From: Diabrotica undecimpunctata
Lineage: Eukaryota > Arthropoda > Insecta > Coleoptera > Chrysomelidae
NCBI RefSeq assembly: GCF_040954645.1
Contig: NC_092807.1
Span: forward strand, 55,780,239 to 55,844,238
DNA length: 64,000 bases
Reading direction: 5' to 3'
The notes under the pieces were generated by a model. It was not told the DNA's origin, did no database searches, and saw only the letters and a list, made by a program, of their open reading frames with translations. Shown here piece after piece: positions 12,145 through 23,892 of this stretch (its first letter is position 1; the number at the start of each line of letters is the position of its first letter). The position numbers and the translations under genes are program-made.

Positions 12145-12782
12145 ATAATTATACATTAGTTAATAACGTAACCTTTGTCTCTAACCCAATTGTTTAAATT
12201 CCTTTCTTACCGTGGCCTAGTGTTGTATGTAAAAAAAAAATGCCTTGATGGGCCCCTAGGCGAGAAGAGAGTGACCCTGTTTACTACCTGTTTTGTATAT
12301 TTATTTTAATTTTAATATAAACTCAGACAATCTTACTTTTACCATGTTGAGTCTGGCTGAATGACTAAAAGTCTATGCCAAAAAAAAAAAAAAAAAAAAT
12401 CAAATATTCACATTTTCTGTTTTTTGCTAAAACACAGCTTTGGGTTTCTGAGACCCGAGTGTGAAGTTCATGCCTTAAAAAATAAGTGTGATGTACCATA
12501 AATGTTTAAATTTAAAATATGCAAGCACCAATACATGTACCTAATAGGTCGAGCAAAGAATAGCTAAAGATAAGGACATTTATGTTATAAATTAACATTT
12601 GGTACCTGTAAATGAAATGGAAGATACGTGTATGGTGTTGGGTTATTAACCCTACAATGCTCAATTTTTAATTTTAGATTGGAAAAAATTATATGTATAG
12701 CTATTTTATAAAGTAGTCCGAAAAAAATGCTTAAAAAAATTTAAAGTTATTTATTTTTAAATTTCAGGACATTTTCGGTTAT

Positions 12783-13718
12783 GTATCAAATTTGATACAA
12801 AATGCATTTGGGCAAAATTATATATAGGAAATAAAATAGTTAGTACCTTTATAGTATAATATTTTTATTGATGAAATTGAAAGAAACAGTTTGAATCCTT
12901 ATTAAAACATAAGTGCAAGCCACATTTGTCACATTTAACATAGGTTAACTTTTTACAATTTGGCTTTTTGCATCGGATTCGATCGCTAGTGTAGATTGGC
13001 CAATGTCCTACATCATCTGTTCGATTATCTTTTGGAGGAATATAGCTTGTTGGCCCGTTCTTTTTCTTCAATTGTATATCCTGTTCAATAGAACTTGTAG
13101 ATGGTCGTCCTCGCTACTTTTCTGCTGTATCTTTCATTTCTGCTCCACTCAGCTCGTCTTAAAATACCACTGGAATATTAGATACGTCTATATTTTCTAC
13201 ATCTGCATCATTATTCAAGTCGTCAATATCACTTACATCACAATCATCTTCACTATCATCCCAATTGTCGACTATAACTTGCAATTCTTTATCTGATAAG
13301 GGCCTCTTCATATACCAGCTAGACATCTAAAATGATACCCAAATTACATTATGTATCATAAATGATACAAACAAATTTTTTACCATACCTTTAAAAATAA
13401 TAGTAGATGCTGAATAAAACTAATACTGGATGACTTGTGGATGTGTAATAAACAGAAAACGCAATTTTGCACATTCAATTTTGATTAATTACCACCTATA
13501 AAAAAATTTTAAACTCAGCGTTATCGTCAACACGACGGTTAAGTGATAACTGACTAATTCGCGCGTTTTATAAAATATTAGACGACGTTGCAAGGTTACA
13601 AAATGTGTATAATATAATAGAGTGGTATATATCGAATATGTTACATAGTGCTGTTTGGACTTAATATTATTTCACTGTGTTATACATGTAAATTCTGGGT
13701 ATGTTTCATATATGATAC
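12783..13718. repeat. Three GTATCA-N4-TGATAC palindromes
   Basis: GTATCAAATTTGATAC (12783-12798), GTATCATAAATGATAC (13353-13368) and GTTTCATATATGATAC (13703-13718) all lie inside the deleted piggyBac. A further half-site, ATGATACC, is at about 13332. They lie toward both ends of the element, outside the remnant coding region. Confidence 0.7.
12865..13326 (-). pseudogene. piggyBac transposase N- and C-terminal remnants
   Basis: From the ATG at 13326 a short acidic frame reads MSSWYMKRPLSDKELQVIVD, with further clusters of D and E, ending at a stop after about 55 codons. The frame 13071-12865 gives the Cys-rich C-terminal domain: VGHWPIY, RCKKPNCKK, YVKCDKCGLHLCF and CFFQFH. These are the conserved start and end of piggyBac transposases; the catalytic centre with all three Asp residues has been deleted. 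The element can at most be mobilised in trans. Confidence 0.85.
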
Positions 13719-13738
13719 ATTGAGCAGTGTAGGGTTAA

Positions 13739-15654
13739 TAAATTAACGAGGGCAGAAGGTTTAAATGTCTTGTGTGTATACTGAGTTGGATATAGAAACC
13801 TGCTAAACGAGAGTTAGAAAGAGCTATATTGTAATGAGTGGCTAATGTGTGATGTGTCTTGAAATATTGTGTTTGAAAATTGTGTAATGATTATTGTGGT
13901 GAAATAGCATAAAGAAAAAAATATTTGGGTTGTAAGTAGGCAATCATCAATACCTCTATTCTGGACTCTGAATATAGTATTCTGGATAAAAAAAATTAAT
14001 AAGGAATAATGCCATAATATATGTGTATAAACAACATTTGGAACCTGAGAATTGTATGGTAGCAAGACAAACAAGCGTCAATTATAATTTAATGAGGAGT
14101 ATTTATTGGCCAGTATATGGTAAGATGAGATGTTGGAGTGTATATTTGGGTATTAGTTAAATTGTATAAAATAAAGTTTTATTGGATATAAAGGAATTGA
14201 TTTTATTTGAAAGAAAGGTTGATTGAAGTTCAGGGTATGAAATTGTATGTGTAATAGTATGTAATTAACTGTAATTATGTAATCTGGTTAATTGTAAGTC
14301 GATGAAACTAAGGCCTTAGACCTGAAGGGGTGTGAATCTTAATTGCTTCCATAATCGATTTTAACTTTTCAAAACCCAAATATAAGAAATAAATAAAAAA
14401 AATGCATAATAACACAGATGCAGTGGACAACAGGTAACATAGTGAGTTAAATGGTAGCTGGTAATGTTAAAACAATATTTAAATATAAAGTTCAGTTTAA
14501 ATAAAAAAGTGAATTACCTTAAATGCACTCATATTTTATCAATTGCAAATTAATTAAGTAACTTAATACACTTTCAATTGACGAGTCGTTAGTAGCTGAT
14601 TATAAGGCAAATTAAAAATAAAAACAAAATTTAGGAATGTTCCGAAAATTAATGTACTTAGTTATATGCACATTATTAGAATAGGACTAAAACTAATTTA
14701 TCTCAGTTAATTCATTTAAAAGTATTATTATGTTAAGCAACTTTAAGGTATTTTTTTAGGACGATGTGGATGAATTTGCAAATTACTTTTAAGAGAGGTT
14801 GTTATTTTATCCGCAGATTTTTCTTCGCAACTCTCTGCAATAATCATCTACGGTTTTTTATCGTCTTGGGTAAAAAAGATTATTGTTGGTGGGAGTTAGA
14901 AATGCAAAATCTCCTTAAAATATCCCTCGGCTTCATTTGTTATTGTGGCTTAATGCAAATTGATAAGAATATTTCGGGGCCTTCGACGAACATTTCTTTG
15001 GATCTACGTGTATAAAAGCCAAAATTTGGTTTTTAAATCCCGAGCAAGAGGTAGTCTTGAATCGGCTTCAACTTCATAAGTTTCGACGTAATTAACTTAT
15101 GAATTATTAATAAAGCCAGAGAAGAATTTTACATTTTAATTATTTCAAACTCTGCTATGAATATATTCTATTTTAGGATTAAAGTACTACAACAATTATT
15201 TAGAAAATATTTTGTTATACCAAATTTAAATTTATAAATTACTCATATCAAAAAAATGGCACAGACTGGGTATTTAGTTTGTTGTTTTAATCGTTCGGTG
15301 TGGGTTCTCTTGACTTAGCTACAAGATTTAGTTTTCGTTGGTAATGGGAAAAGTTTGGTGCAGATTGAAACTTATTTATTAGTCATATTACATGATTGTC
15401 ACCACTTACTAAATGAATGCAAGTCATGTAACAACACTATAATCGCCATTATTGTTTCTGAAGTAAGTGATTTTGGTTTATAGTGTTCAATAAGTTAAAC
15501 AATTTCTTTATATAAGTGATGGATTTGACATGGCAACAAATTTGAATAAAACCAAAAGAAAATTTTGTCGGTAAATAATTCTCTCTCGAATGATATTCGA
15601 CAAGACTATTTTCCAAGACAATTAAAGCACCATACCAACGAAACAGAATCTTTT
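13739..15654. other. No gene seen
   Basis: About 1.9 kb of AT-rich DNA. The open frames at 13814-14074 (minus) and 14764-15015 (plus) show no recognisable motif, splice structure or compositional difference from the surroundings, so I do not annotate them as genes. Sequence between 13860 and 14330 is rich in TGTAT/TTGTG words. Confidence 0.4.
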
Positions 15655-15660
15655 TTTATT
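15655..15660 (-). promoter_or_regulatory. Polyadenylation signal AATAAA
   Basis: TTTATT on the plus strand reads AATAAA on the minus strand, 34 bases after the TAG at 15694-15696 that ends the host-like gene. Confidence 0.65.
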
Positions 15661-15693
15661 TGCTAACAATATTAAATGTACAAATATTATAAG

Positions 15694-16822
15694 CTATAGT
15701 AGTTTGCCCATTCTTTCTACCAAAGCATGATTTAGTGTATTATTGACCTGTAGCATTTGGAAACTTGAAGGTCCAGCTTCATTTTTTGTTCTGAGATTGT
15801 CGATAAACTGGTGGTGACTGGAATCCAGCTGCAGATATGGCTTTAAAGAGCTTGCATTTGAGTGACTCGTAAATATAATTAACTCCTGTTCAGACACACC
15901 TTGCTTGAACAAGGCTGACACAGCTGGAAATCAATGAGAATGGTTTGTTATTTTAAAAATGTTTTGTAACGTAGATATTTTGGCTACCACATGGGGTATC
16001 ATTATGGGGATTGAAAGTTGAAGACAGAAACTATTGGGGTGGAGAAAGGACAAGAAAAATAAACGATACTGTGTGAACAGCACTCAGGGTTTGTTTGGAG
16101 AGCTGGGTCGTGGATAAGTTGAATAGCAAGGGGTCGGATTGAAGCAACTACAAAAAAAATTAAACAAATGGATACTTACATAAATCTTTTGGACAAAAGG
16201 GCAAATAAAAACAGCAAGAAAGATCTTTAGCTATTTGAAATAAGGACGCCGCTTCGAAGAATCCTAATTTTGCTAAATAAAGGAAAAAATGCTCTTCTTT
16301 CCTAAAATAAAGAACACAAATAGGGGTTAGGAGATTTTTATAAAATAAACAAAATAGTTCAGAGGTATAAATTAAACATTTATTGTGTCTCACCACAAAC
16401 AGTTACAAAATATTAAATGGTACAAAATATATATGATATAATTACTTATAAAAATTTATACCAAAAATAACAAAAAAAACTGTGTCCTATTCGTTTACAA
16501 GTGGGAATTGAAACTTAACTTACAAATGTTAGTGGGCTATAAACTGTGGCAAATAAAAAATTATTGCAAATAAAAATTACCTTTCTAAATAATAAGAGCA
16601 ATTATTATTTTTTTTAAATGTCTGTCTTGACTTTAAAATTTAAACACAAAAAAAGTTACCTGAACCTCACTAAATCTCACTCTGCACAATGTTTGGGGTC
16701 GGGAACTGGATCCATTAAAACATCTGGAGGCAGATCTGGGACGACGACCAAGGACAAGAAGATGAGGGTGGAAGCCAGCACCGGCTGGAACACAAACCTC
16801 GAAAACTGGTCTCCTTTAAAGA
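15694..16822 (-). CDS. Unidentified host gene, last three exons
   Basis: Three minus-strand exons are seen: 16822-16681 (142 nt), 16301-16180 (122 nt) and 15923-15694 (230 nt, ending in TAG). Acceptors are TGCCTGTTTCAG, TTCTTTATTTTAG and TTGATTTCCAG. Donors are GTGAGA and GTAAGTATCC. The reading phases join exactly across both introns, and no stop interrupts the roughly 164 codons. The predicted tail includes FVFQPVLASTLIFLSLVVVP, then EKEEHFFLYLAKLGFFEAAS (Leu/Phe-rich, possibly helical), LKPYLQLDSSHHQFIDNL, and ends LVERMGKLL. Introns are 379 and 256 nt. I do not recognise the family and assign no function. Upstream exons must lie at higher coordinates; I could not place them. The stretch LASTLIFLSLVVVP could be a membrane or buried helix. 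It is the only multi-exon, undamaged coding structure in the window. Confidence 0.75.
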
Positions 16823-18290
16823 CTGAAACAGGCACAGTACAACGGCAACATAAGGTAGTCTTCAAAAAAAGGTTGTAAAACTGCTCAATACTGCACATTT
16901 AACTGCTACTGTCACTTTATACTACATTTCCATGACAAAAAAAAAAGGAAAATGAAAAGATTACGAATTTTAAAATAAATTCGGACTCCAACAAAACTAA
17001 ACACGCCTTAATCAGCGGCCGGCTTTACCGAGAGTGAACACTTACTTTTAAAATTCATTCGCACAATCTTGGTATAAACAAAACATATAAACTGGAATAT
17101 TTATTTGAAACGCAGAATATACTAAAAGAGGCGTCTGCCTGCATATCTTTCTCTACTCCACTGTATATTCTTAATTTTAATTGTAAATATTATTATTATT
17201 TACCGTTATTTCTTCTTTTTAAGATGTTAATTTCATTTATGGAATAATAATATAAAAAATACTTCGTTGTATTGGTAGGAGCAGAGGTTAAAATCCGCAT
17301 TGAAAAAGCGAGAGCAGTCTGGTTCGGAACGAAAAAAGTATTATGTGGATTTAGTATTAACATTAACTTAAAAATAATATATGTTATATCTTCCTGACAT
17401 TATTGTATGAAGTTGAAAGCCGAAGGGCTCAGTAAATCGCTCATAAATACACTTCTACCTTTCGAAATTTGTTACGAATATAGAGGTATTACAACGTTTA
17501 AAAAAACAACTCGAACTAGTGAAAATCGTAAAAATACAAAAATTTGAGTGTTTTGCTCATTTCATACATTTCCAGAACGATATGCATTCCTCTATCTTAT
17601 TATAAAGGGTAAAATATGTGAAAAGATGTTTTCCAGTCAAAAAAGAGCATTATTCTTTTATTACCCATCTGAGTGGTTTTATCAGTCTTCGGCGTCCCTC
17701 TTTCGAGGTAAGAGTAAATAAAATTATGATTGTCAATATGACAACCAACGTTTAGTAATGGATATGGTATGGAGAGAAGAAAAGTACATATAGTTACGAT
17801 ATTGTCTTGAGATCTGATGTCCAAGTAAATGGACAGTTACGTATTATATATTTTTTTAAGAAATAAATTTACAGCGCCTAGTCCCACGGTCCATCGCAGG
17901 GTACATACAAGTAAACATGACAACAGCGAGCCATATTGCTGAGAGCACATTTTAACTTAGCCTGTTAACCGCAAGTGACAAACATTGCAAACAGTTGTAG
18001 AAAAACAATTGATAGTATGTAGCTAATTTTATTAGAATATTAACCTAAATGTTGCTTAGTCTAATAACATAAGATATTATAAATATATTTATGTGATGTA
18101 GTTGTCTTAGAAACCATTTTGAGTTTGTTTTTTTATCTAAAACAAGAATGTCCATTTTTGTGGACGTCAGGTCCTTAGGCATACATAAAATATTATATAA
18201 TATTATACATGAAACGTCAATAAATTAATTTAAAACTACAATTGTAGCTTTAATTCCTAAATAAAATAGTAAATTATAAAAAATATTATA
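16823..18290. other. Probable intron or intergenic DNA
   Basis: No further exon of the minus-strand gene could be identified with both splice sites. The minus frame 17824-17600 lacks acceptable boundaries or motifs. The plus frame 16618-16878 is the shadow of the first exon. Confidence 0.35.
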
Positions 18291-18899
18291 AAGTTAAATG
18301 TGTTGATAGTAATTAAAGTAAACTATATACCCAAGCTTAATCAAGCCATTCAGAGCGATGCTAGGAATATTTATATTCCACTATGCATCAACAATTTACC
18401 CATATAAATTATCATCATTCTTGTACTCATAGCGTCGAGTAAGGACGATAAATATACGAAGACGGTTGCGTTTCGATATAACTTGAGTCTCTTACCACCC
18501 CGAACACGTGTTTCTGGGTCATCAGTCATCAGAGAGAGTTTGTAAGAAGACTCAAACTAAATCAAAACGCACCGACTACTCTGGCAATTATAGGACAAAT
18601 AATTACCAGAGTATGCTACTAGAGACCTCTAGTGAGGAAAGATGAAGTTAAATGTGTCGATAGCAATTAAAGTAAACTGTATACCTAAGCTTAATCAAGC
18701 AATTCAGAGCAATGCTGGAAATATTTATATTCCACTATGTATCAACAATTTACCCATATAAATTACCATCATTCTCGTACTTTGAGTCTAATGAGACTCA
18801 TTTGAGTCTCTTACCATTCCCTAACACGTGTTTCTGGGTCTACCTGTCACTTACCCGTAAGAGACTCAAATTAGATCAAAACGCAACCGTCTTCGTATA
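18291..18899. repeat. 354-bp tandem duplication with MITE-like ends
   Basis: Sequence 18291-18428 recurs at 18645-18782 with few changes (both contain AAGCTTAATCAAGC and TTTATATTCCACTATG). Each copy is followed by a segment with ACACGTGTTTCTGGGTC flanked by GAGTCTCTTA and AGACTCAAA arms. TATACGAAGACGGTTGCGTT at 18453 is the exact inverse of AACGCAACCGTCTTCGTATA ending at 18899. The simplest reading is a small inverted-repeat element plus flank, duplicated in tandem, with the inner ends since decayed. Confidence 0.65.
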
Positions 18900-18936
18900 T
18901 AGAAAATATTATATTTGACTTTTTTGTTTGAACTGT

Positions 18937-21403
18937 CTTTAGTAATAAAAAATATTTAAGACCCGAAGTTGACCATGAAAGACTCCTTGAATGCCTGAAA
19001 AATGTGGATATAGACGTTCCAGATTCTGAACACTCTGATGACGGCTTTGATCTAAGTGAAGAATTGTATCAGCCTCAGCAATGAGATTTTGCTCAATATA
19101 CAGATGATTAACAAGACACAGAAATACCATTCGAAGATGAATTAGATAATGTGCCACTCAATAAACGAAAAAAGGCTTGAGAACCAAAATACGTGAAACA
19201 AAATTCTAGGTGATTCTGTTCTTCGGCATGTATACTTTACTGGAATTGTCTATACAGTCCACGAGAGGCACAATTAAAAAGTTGAAAACTAGGTCGGTAT
19301 GTATTTTGATGACTCATATTTTAAGAATATTTGTAATTTTACAAAAATATTAAATTTTTTAAAGAAAAACCTTAGAACGTTACTCTAACTGAGGTAATAT
19401 ATTTTTTTGAAATATCTATTTTAATGTCCTGTCTAAAGTATCCACAAATTAGAATGTTTTGGGCTAAGACAATAAAAGTCAATTCTATTGCACAAGCCAT
19501 GACACGTGACAGATATTTTCAAATCAGAAGCAATTTAAAAGTAGTTATTGACTCTGATGTGCTATAAGGTCAAAGAAACGCTGATAAATTTCTTAAGATC
19601 CGGCCTTTAGTTAAAATAATACGAGGAGGTTGCTTGACACTTCCAAGATACAGTGATATTGCTGTGGATAAACAAATGGGGGATAAACAAATGATGTTGC
19701 TGTGGACAAACAAAACGTTTACGGGCGTGTGTAACATGAAACAATTTGTTCAAGCAGTTTAAACCTAATCCAGAAGGAATTAAAAAATTTGTCTGCGCCA
19801 TGTTGTGCCACTCCTATCGGAGATTGGAAATCATCAAGGCTATCCTGACCTTGTTTACAGCTGACCTAAAGAGTTCATTAGTGGTACAGCCAAACCACTC
19901 TCTCAAATTACGCAGCCGTGACATTTTTCTACGGCCTGAATTCCGTTTTCCTTCTATTTTCCTTTGCATTATATTTTAAAGTAATGCTTATTTATGTCCT
20001 CTCATCACGTGACCCAAATATTCGAGTTTTCTTCGTTTGATCGTTGACAAAATTTCTGTGTCTTTTCCTATCCTTCGCATGACTTCAAAATTTGTAACTC
20101 TTTCAACCCAACTTATCTTCAGCATTCGACGGTAGCACCACATCTCGAAACTTTCAATATTTTTTATATTGTTCTGCTTGAGAGTCCATACCGTATAATA
20201 GCGTATACTAGCGTGTTAAATACGTAGCCTCTTAGCATTCTTAATCGGGGAGGGATGCTTATATCTCTGTTGCAGAAGAATTTCCTCATCTTAATGAAAG
20301 TGGCTCTGGCAATTTCAATACGTCTTTTTATTTCATTGTTTTGGTCTCCAGTTTCGTTTATTGAAGTATCCAAGTATTAGACTGAAGACCATATACTTAT
20401 TTTTTTTGGTATTGATACTTATGCTATAATTGTTGCAGGCAATATTTATATTTGCAAGTAATTGTTGTAATTCTTCTACTGTTCTTGCAACAGGTACAGT
20501 GTCGTCTGCGTATCGAATATTATTTACAACCTCTCCATTGATTACGATTCCTTCGTTTGTTTGCAAAAGGGGTTTCCTGGCAGATGCTTTCACTATAAAC
20601 ATTAAATAGCAGCGGTGACAAAATGCATCCCTGTCCAATATAATATTAGACTTCGATATTTACCAAGGGAAAAATACATTTCTGCAGAATGATAATGATG
20701 TTAAGAAGTTAAGTGTTGGTTCATCCACAGTAATTAAGATACCTACAACATTATTAGCAACACATGTATTCATTGATAGATATTTCAGCAATTACCTTTA
20801 CTTGATTACAATGTTAAACAAAAATATTTTTCTAAATTGTACAATAATGAGACCCAGAATACCCAAAGCAGTTCATGTAACATCGGATAAGCTGATAAGT
20901 CGATTAGGCCGTGGTTCTTCTAAGCAAGATGTAGGATGTGATGGAAAAATGAACATAGTCCAATAGTATGATATATAGTTATATTAGCGTCAACTGCGTT
21001 GCAAATAGAACCTTAAGATGGATTTGTAAGCGATGGTAAAAAAAGGACCCCCGATTTTGTGAGGTCCCTAGATTAAACATTGTTAAAAAGTACAATGAAT
21101 CCATGGGAGAATAGATTTAATTGACAGGATGATCAGTTATGATCGAATCGGAGCTAGAAGTAGGAAATGAATGTCAAAACATTTTTCATTTATTTGCCGT
21201 TGCGATTGCCGTTTCTTGGATTCTATACAGAGATGACCATAAGCAACCTGGTGATGCTAATGAAACCGTTATAAAGTTCCTGGAGTTTAAAATAACTGCT
21301 TCTGAGTTGCTCCTTAAAGATAATATTTCTAAAAATTCTGATTTTTCAAATATCTCAATACTGGTAACTAGAAACATATACAAAAGGATGCCCATAGTTA
21401 AAG
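18937..21403 (+). pseudogene. piggyBac transposase split by a LINE
   Basis: Pieces of a piggyBac transposase run in order. An acidic N-terminus (ECLKNVDIDVPDSEHSDDGF) starts at 18937. The helical region RMFWAKTIKVNSIAQAMTRD lies near 19455. NADKFLKIRPL (about 19575) and VDKQM (about 19665), where the first catalytic Asp falls, come next, then KFKPNPEGIKKFVCA at about 19755. The frame resumes after the LINE at about 20642 with LDFDIYQGKNTFL, FIDRYFSNYL (second Asp) and KNIFLNCTIMRPRIPK. Further on are PRLNIVKKYNESMG and, in another frame, DRMISYDR (third Asp region), then HLFAVAIAVSWILYRDDHKQ. Many stops and shifts make it long dead. No TTAA or terminal repeats could be placed, and the C-terminal Cys domain is missing. 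Confidence 0.85.
19800..20640 (-). mobile_element. RTE-like LINE 3' fragment inside piggyBac
   Basis: Minus-strand reverse transcriptase fragment, 5'-truncated just upstream of the catalytic box. It shows CILSPLLFN-like residues in a shifted frame at about 20630, then EVVNNIRYADDTVPVARTVE near 20520. Downstream come the C-terminal RRKLEYLGHVMRG-type segment near 20020 and a final VNKVRIALMISNLR-like tail at about 19830. Several shifts are present. It splits the piggyBac frame between FVCA and LDFDIYQ, so it inserted later. The 5' truncation is normal for target-primed insertion. Confidence 0.85.
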
Positions 21404-22849
21404 GTTAATACCTTCCATATTCATGAAAACAATTATTATATTTCAGATATTTTTCACAGTAGCCCAATATTACAGAGAATTTTTAAAATAATTTGTCATT
21501 GAAGTAAAAGTTAAAATTTTTAAAAATTGGTTATACACCATGGGTCAGTTATATGTTACAAATATGCCTTTTTCAATACAAAAGAGATTCTAAAATCTTT
21601 CTAAGGATCATTACCTGCATTTTTTTATATCTATACTTGTCTCAGACTACAATATTGACTTTAGTCGATCTGAGAGAGTATGCATCTTTCACATTATTAA
21701 TACTAATGAATTAATAATGCTACAAATTAATAGAAGTCAATCGAAAAATCGCGGGATGATGTCGTATTTCATTAAGTGGTTATGAGAATAAATTAACTTC
21801 ACAGTCCACTGTCCTATTTCAAGAAACTTATCAGGATTATAGTGAAAATTAAATTTTGCATTTAATCACTGACATATTTCATACTTCTTCTTAAAGTAAC
21901 TTGTATATCTATTTAAGTTACAAAATAATTGGCGTAATTATACATAACAAATTGTATCGAATATAATAGTGATATATCTTAGGGCTAATCAAATTATTTA
22001 ATCGGGTTCGCATTTTAATGGAATTGTTAGTTGAAGTAAAATTACGGCAATAAAACAATTGTGTGCTATCTAAAGAGCAGATAACACTAACTCTAACTTA
22101 TATTATCTAGCAGTAAATAACACCTCGCAGATATGTCACTCCATGAATACCAAGATTTCGATCGTTCCACCGGTCAGAGAAGTTTAGTATCTCATAGCAA
22201 AAATCCGATATATGGAGATCGTCAGTATAATTGGATTTTTCTGTAGATATCGGTTCTAAAATTATTTGTTTTGTTTGTTGAAAATTTTAAAAACTTAAAA
22301 TTTCTAGTTGTTAAATTTACAGTTACCGTCAAAATATTTTTAAAACTGAAATCTTTAATTTACAAATATTTACAGCACAAAAGATGTCTTTCTATTAAAA
22401 GAAGCTTATAAAAATACCCCGACCTCTTTTTAGTACAAAAGATCCTTAAATTTCTTTGTAAAGCCTAAAAAATCTGCATTCCAATAAAAATGGGTCCGAG
22501 CGGGAGTAGATGAGCTTTTGTTGGGCATGGCGTTTTATTTCTTCGTTTGAAATGCGTAATCTCAGTGGAAAGTGCTTTCCTCTCTGGAAAAAAAGCGGAA
22601 GTATTCATTATTTACTTTCCGGTAGCGTATTGAATAGCAGATAAAGCTGAAGTCCGTTACGGTAATTTTCTGATTTGTATTTATTTGTGAATAAACATAA
22701 ACATTTACATACAATTTTATAAAGTTAAATATTAATAACAGTTTAAATAAAATTTAATAAAAATGCAAATATCGAAGAAATAGAAAAAATTGTTTAAAAT
22801 ATAAAAACTTAAAAATAAAGCCATAGAAAGAAAATAGTATCGACAATAG
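21404..22849. other. No gene seen
   Basis: About 1.4 kb of AT-rich DNA between the piggyBac relic and the 3' end of the next RTE LINE. No motif or repeat structure was recognised. Confidence 0.4.
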
Positions 22850-23892
22850 TGCATCAATTATACATTTTGTATAGTATACAGATACATCGAACTAATTCGG
22901 ATCAACTACCTCAGGACTTTGCATTGTATTTATTAACCTGTTCAACCTGTCTGATAATAATCAAGCCCTTCTTATGCTTCACGTGTCATATCAGAATTTT
23001 CCGACGTGGGCGTTCACCATGCGAATGCTTCTTGTCACATGGAATAATTGTCGTGCATTTGATATCTGACTCTATTCACAAACGTTTTTTAACCAAAAAA
23101 CCTGTTTTCTTCGTACACATCTACGGCCTTTTATTTTGCTTTTATGAATTAGTTGTAGTACTTTATATTGTTTTCTTTCAGTATATGTCTCAGATAAGAC
23201 AGTTTCCGGTGTCAGTATTTAGCAATTCTTTAGCTTTATTGACCCTCTCTAGTGCTTCTTCATTAGATTTTCTAGCTGCTTAAGGTATCTTCAGCGTTTA
23301 TCTATAAATCCACATTTTATATGCTTTACATCTGTTCACGATTGATATCTTTAGTAGTCAATATAAAAGTATAGACCAAATACCGCACTCGATCATTCTT
23401 TGTCTTAGTTCTTAACTGAGATGACTATTACAAAGAAATGTCTTTAATTTAATAAAAGTAGTTTTAGTCATTGCTACTCTGCGTTTTATTTTTATGTCTG
23501 GATCTATATAGTCCATTGACAGTTCCAAAATATGTAATTTTTTAAACTTTTTTCACTTAAACTGCATTTAATTAAAGCTCTACATCTGGATATGGGTTAG
23601 GACTAAAGACCAAAAATTTGGTTTTGTTTAAGTTGTTTTATTGCCCATTTCCTCTTTTACTTTGTAAATACAATCAAGCATAATTTAAAGATTTTTAATA
23701 TTTTCTGACAGAATTGCTGTATAACCCAGGTGTCTAATTTCATTAAGTAGTTTCCCGTTGATTTTTATTACATATAGCTGTGTCTCAAGTGCCTTTTTAA
23801 ATAACTGGTATGAGTAAAAATTGACTAATATTAAGAACAAAATGCAACCTTATTTGACACCTCGTTGTATGGAGATTTCGTCGGTGTAGGTG

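Larger units (their letters stand above)
6876..12399 (+). mobile_element. Full-length I-like LINE
   Basis: This is a non-LTR retrotransposon of about 5.5 kb with a 165-bp 5' leader, ORF1, ORF2 and a 3' end of about 20 A residues (12380-12399). It is flanked by a perfect 13-bp duplication, TCAAATATTCACA, at 6863-6875 and 12400-12412. ORF order (gag-like with zinc knuckles, then endonuclease, reverse transcriptase, RNase H) fits RNase H-bearing clades such as I; the exact clade needs a tree. The two ORFs are 4 bases apart. Only two frame-disrupting indels are visible in over 5 kb, so the insertion is fairly young and certainly younger than the piggyBac it landed in. Confidence 0.92.
4650..12478 (+). 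mobile_element. piggyBac element split by a LINE
   Basis: TTAA at 4650-4653 is followed by CCCTGGAACTGCACTG. The right end reads, in reverse complement, TTAA (12475-12478) then GGCATGAACTTCACAC. Further in, both ends share TCTCAGAAACCC. TTAA target duplication with such ends is diagnostic of piggyBac. Removing the nested LINE and one copy of its duplication leaves about 2.28 kb, a normal piggyBac length. The internal transposase is broken, so this copy is dead. The LINE sits in the 3' non-coding part, after the transposase stop. Confidence 0.9.
12650..13734 (-). mobile_element. Internally deleted piggyBac element
   Basis: TTAA lies at both ends (12646-12649 and 13735-13738). The ends are CCCTACAATGCTCA and, in reverse complement, CCCTACACTGCTCA, with one mismatch in 14. 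The 1,085-bp interior keeps only the first and last parts of a piggyBac transposase on the minus strand. It is a non-autonomous derivative, different in its ends from the neighbouring 4650-12478 element. Confidence 0.88.

Noticed and set aside
17600..17824. Possible upstream exon of the minus-strand host gene
   Set aside because: No acceptable acceptor and donor pair in the right phase, and no resemblance to the neighbouring exons.
22849..23283. 144-codon plus-strand frame rich in Phe, Leu and Cys
   Set aside because: Antisense to the RTE C-terminal region (KVLQLIHKSKIKGRRC on the minus strand).
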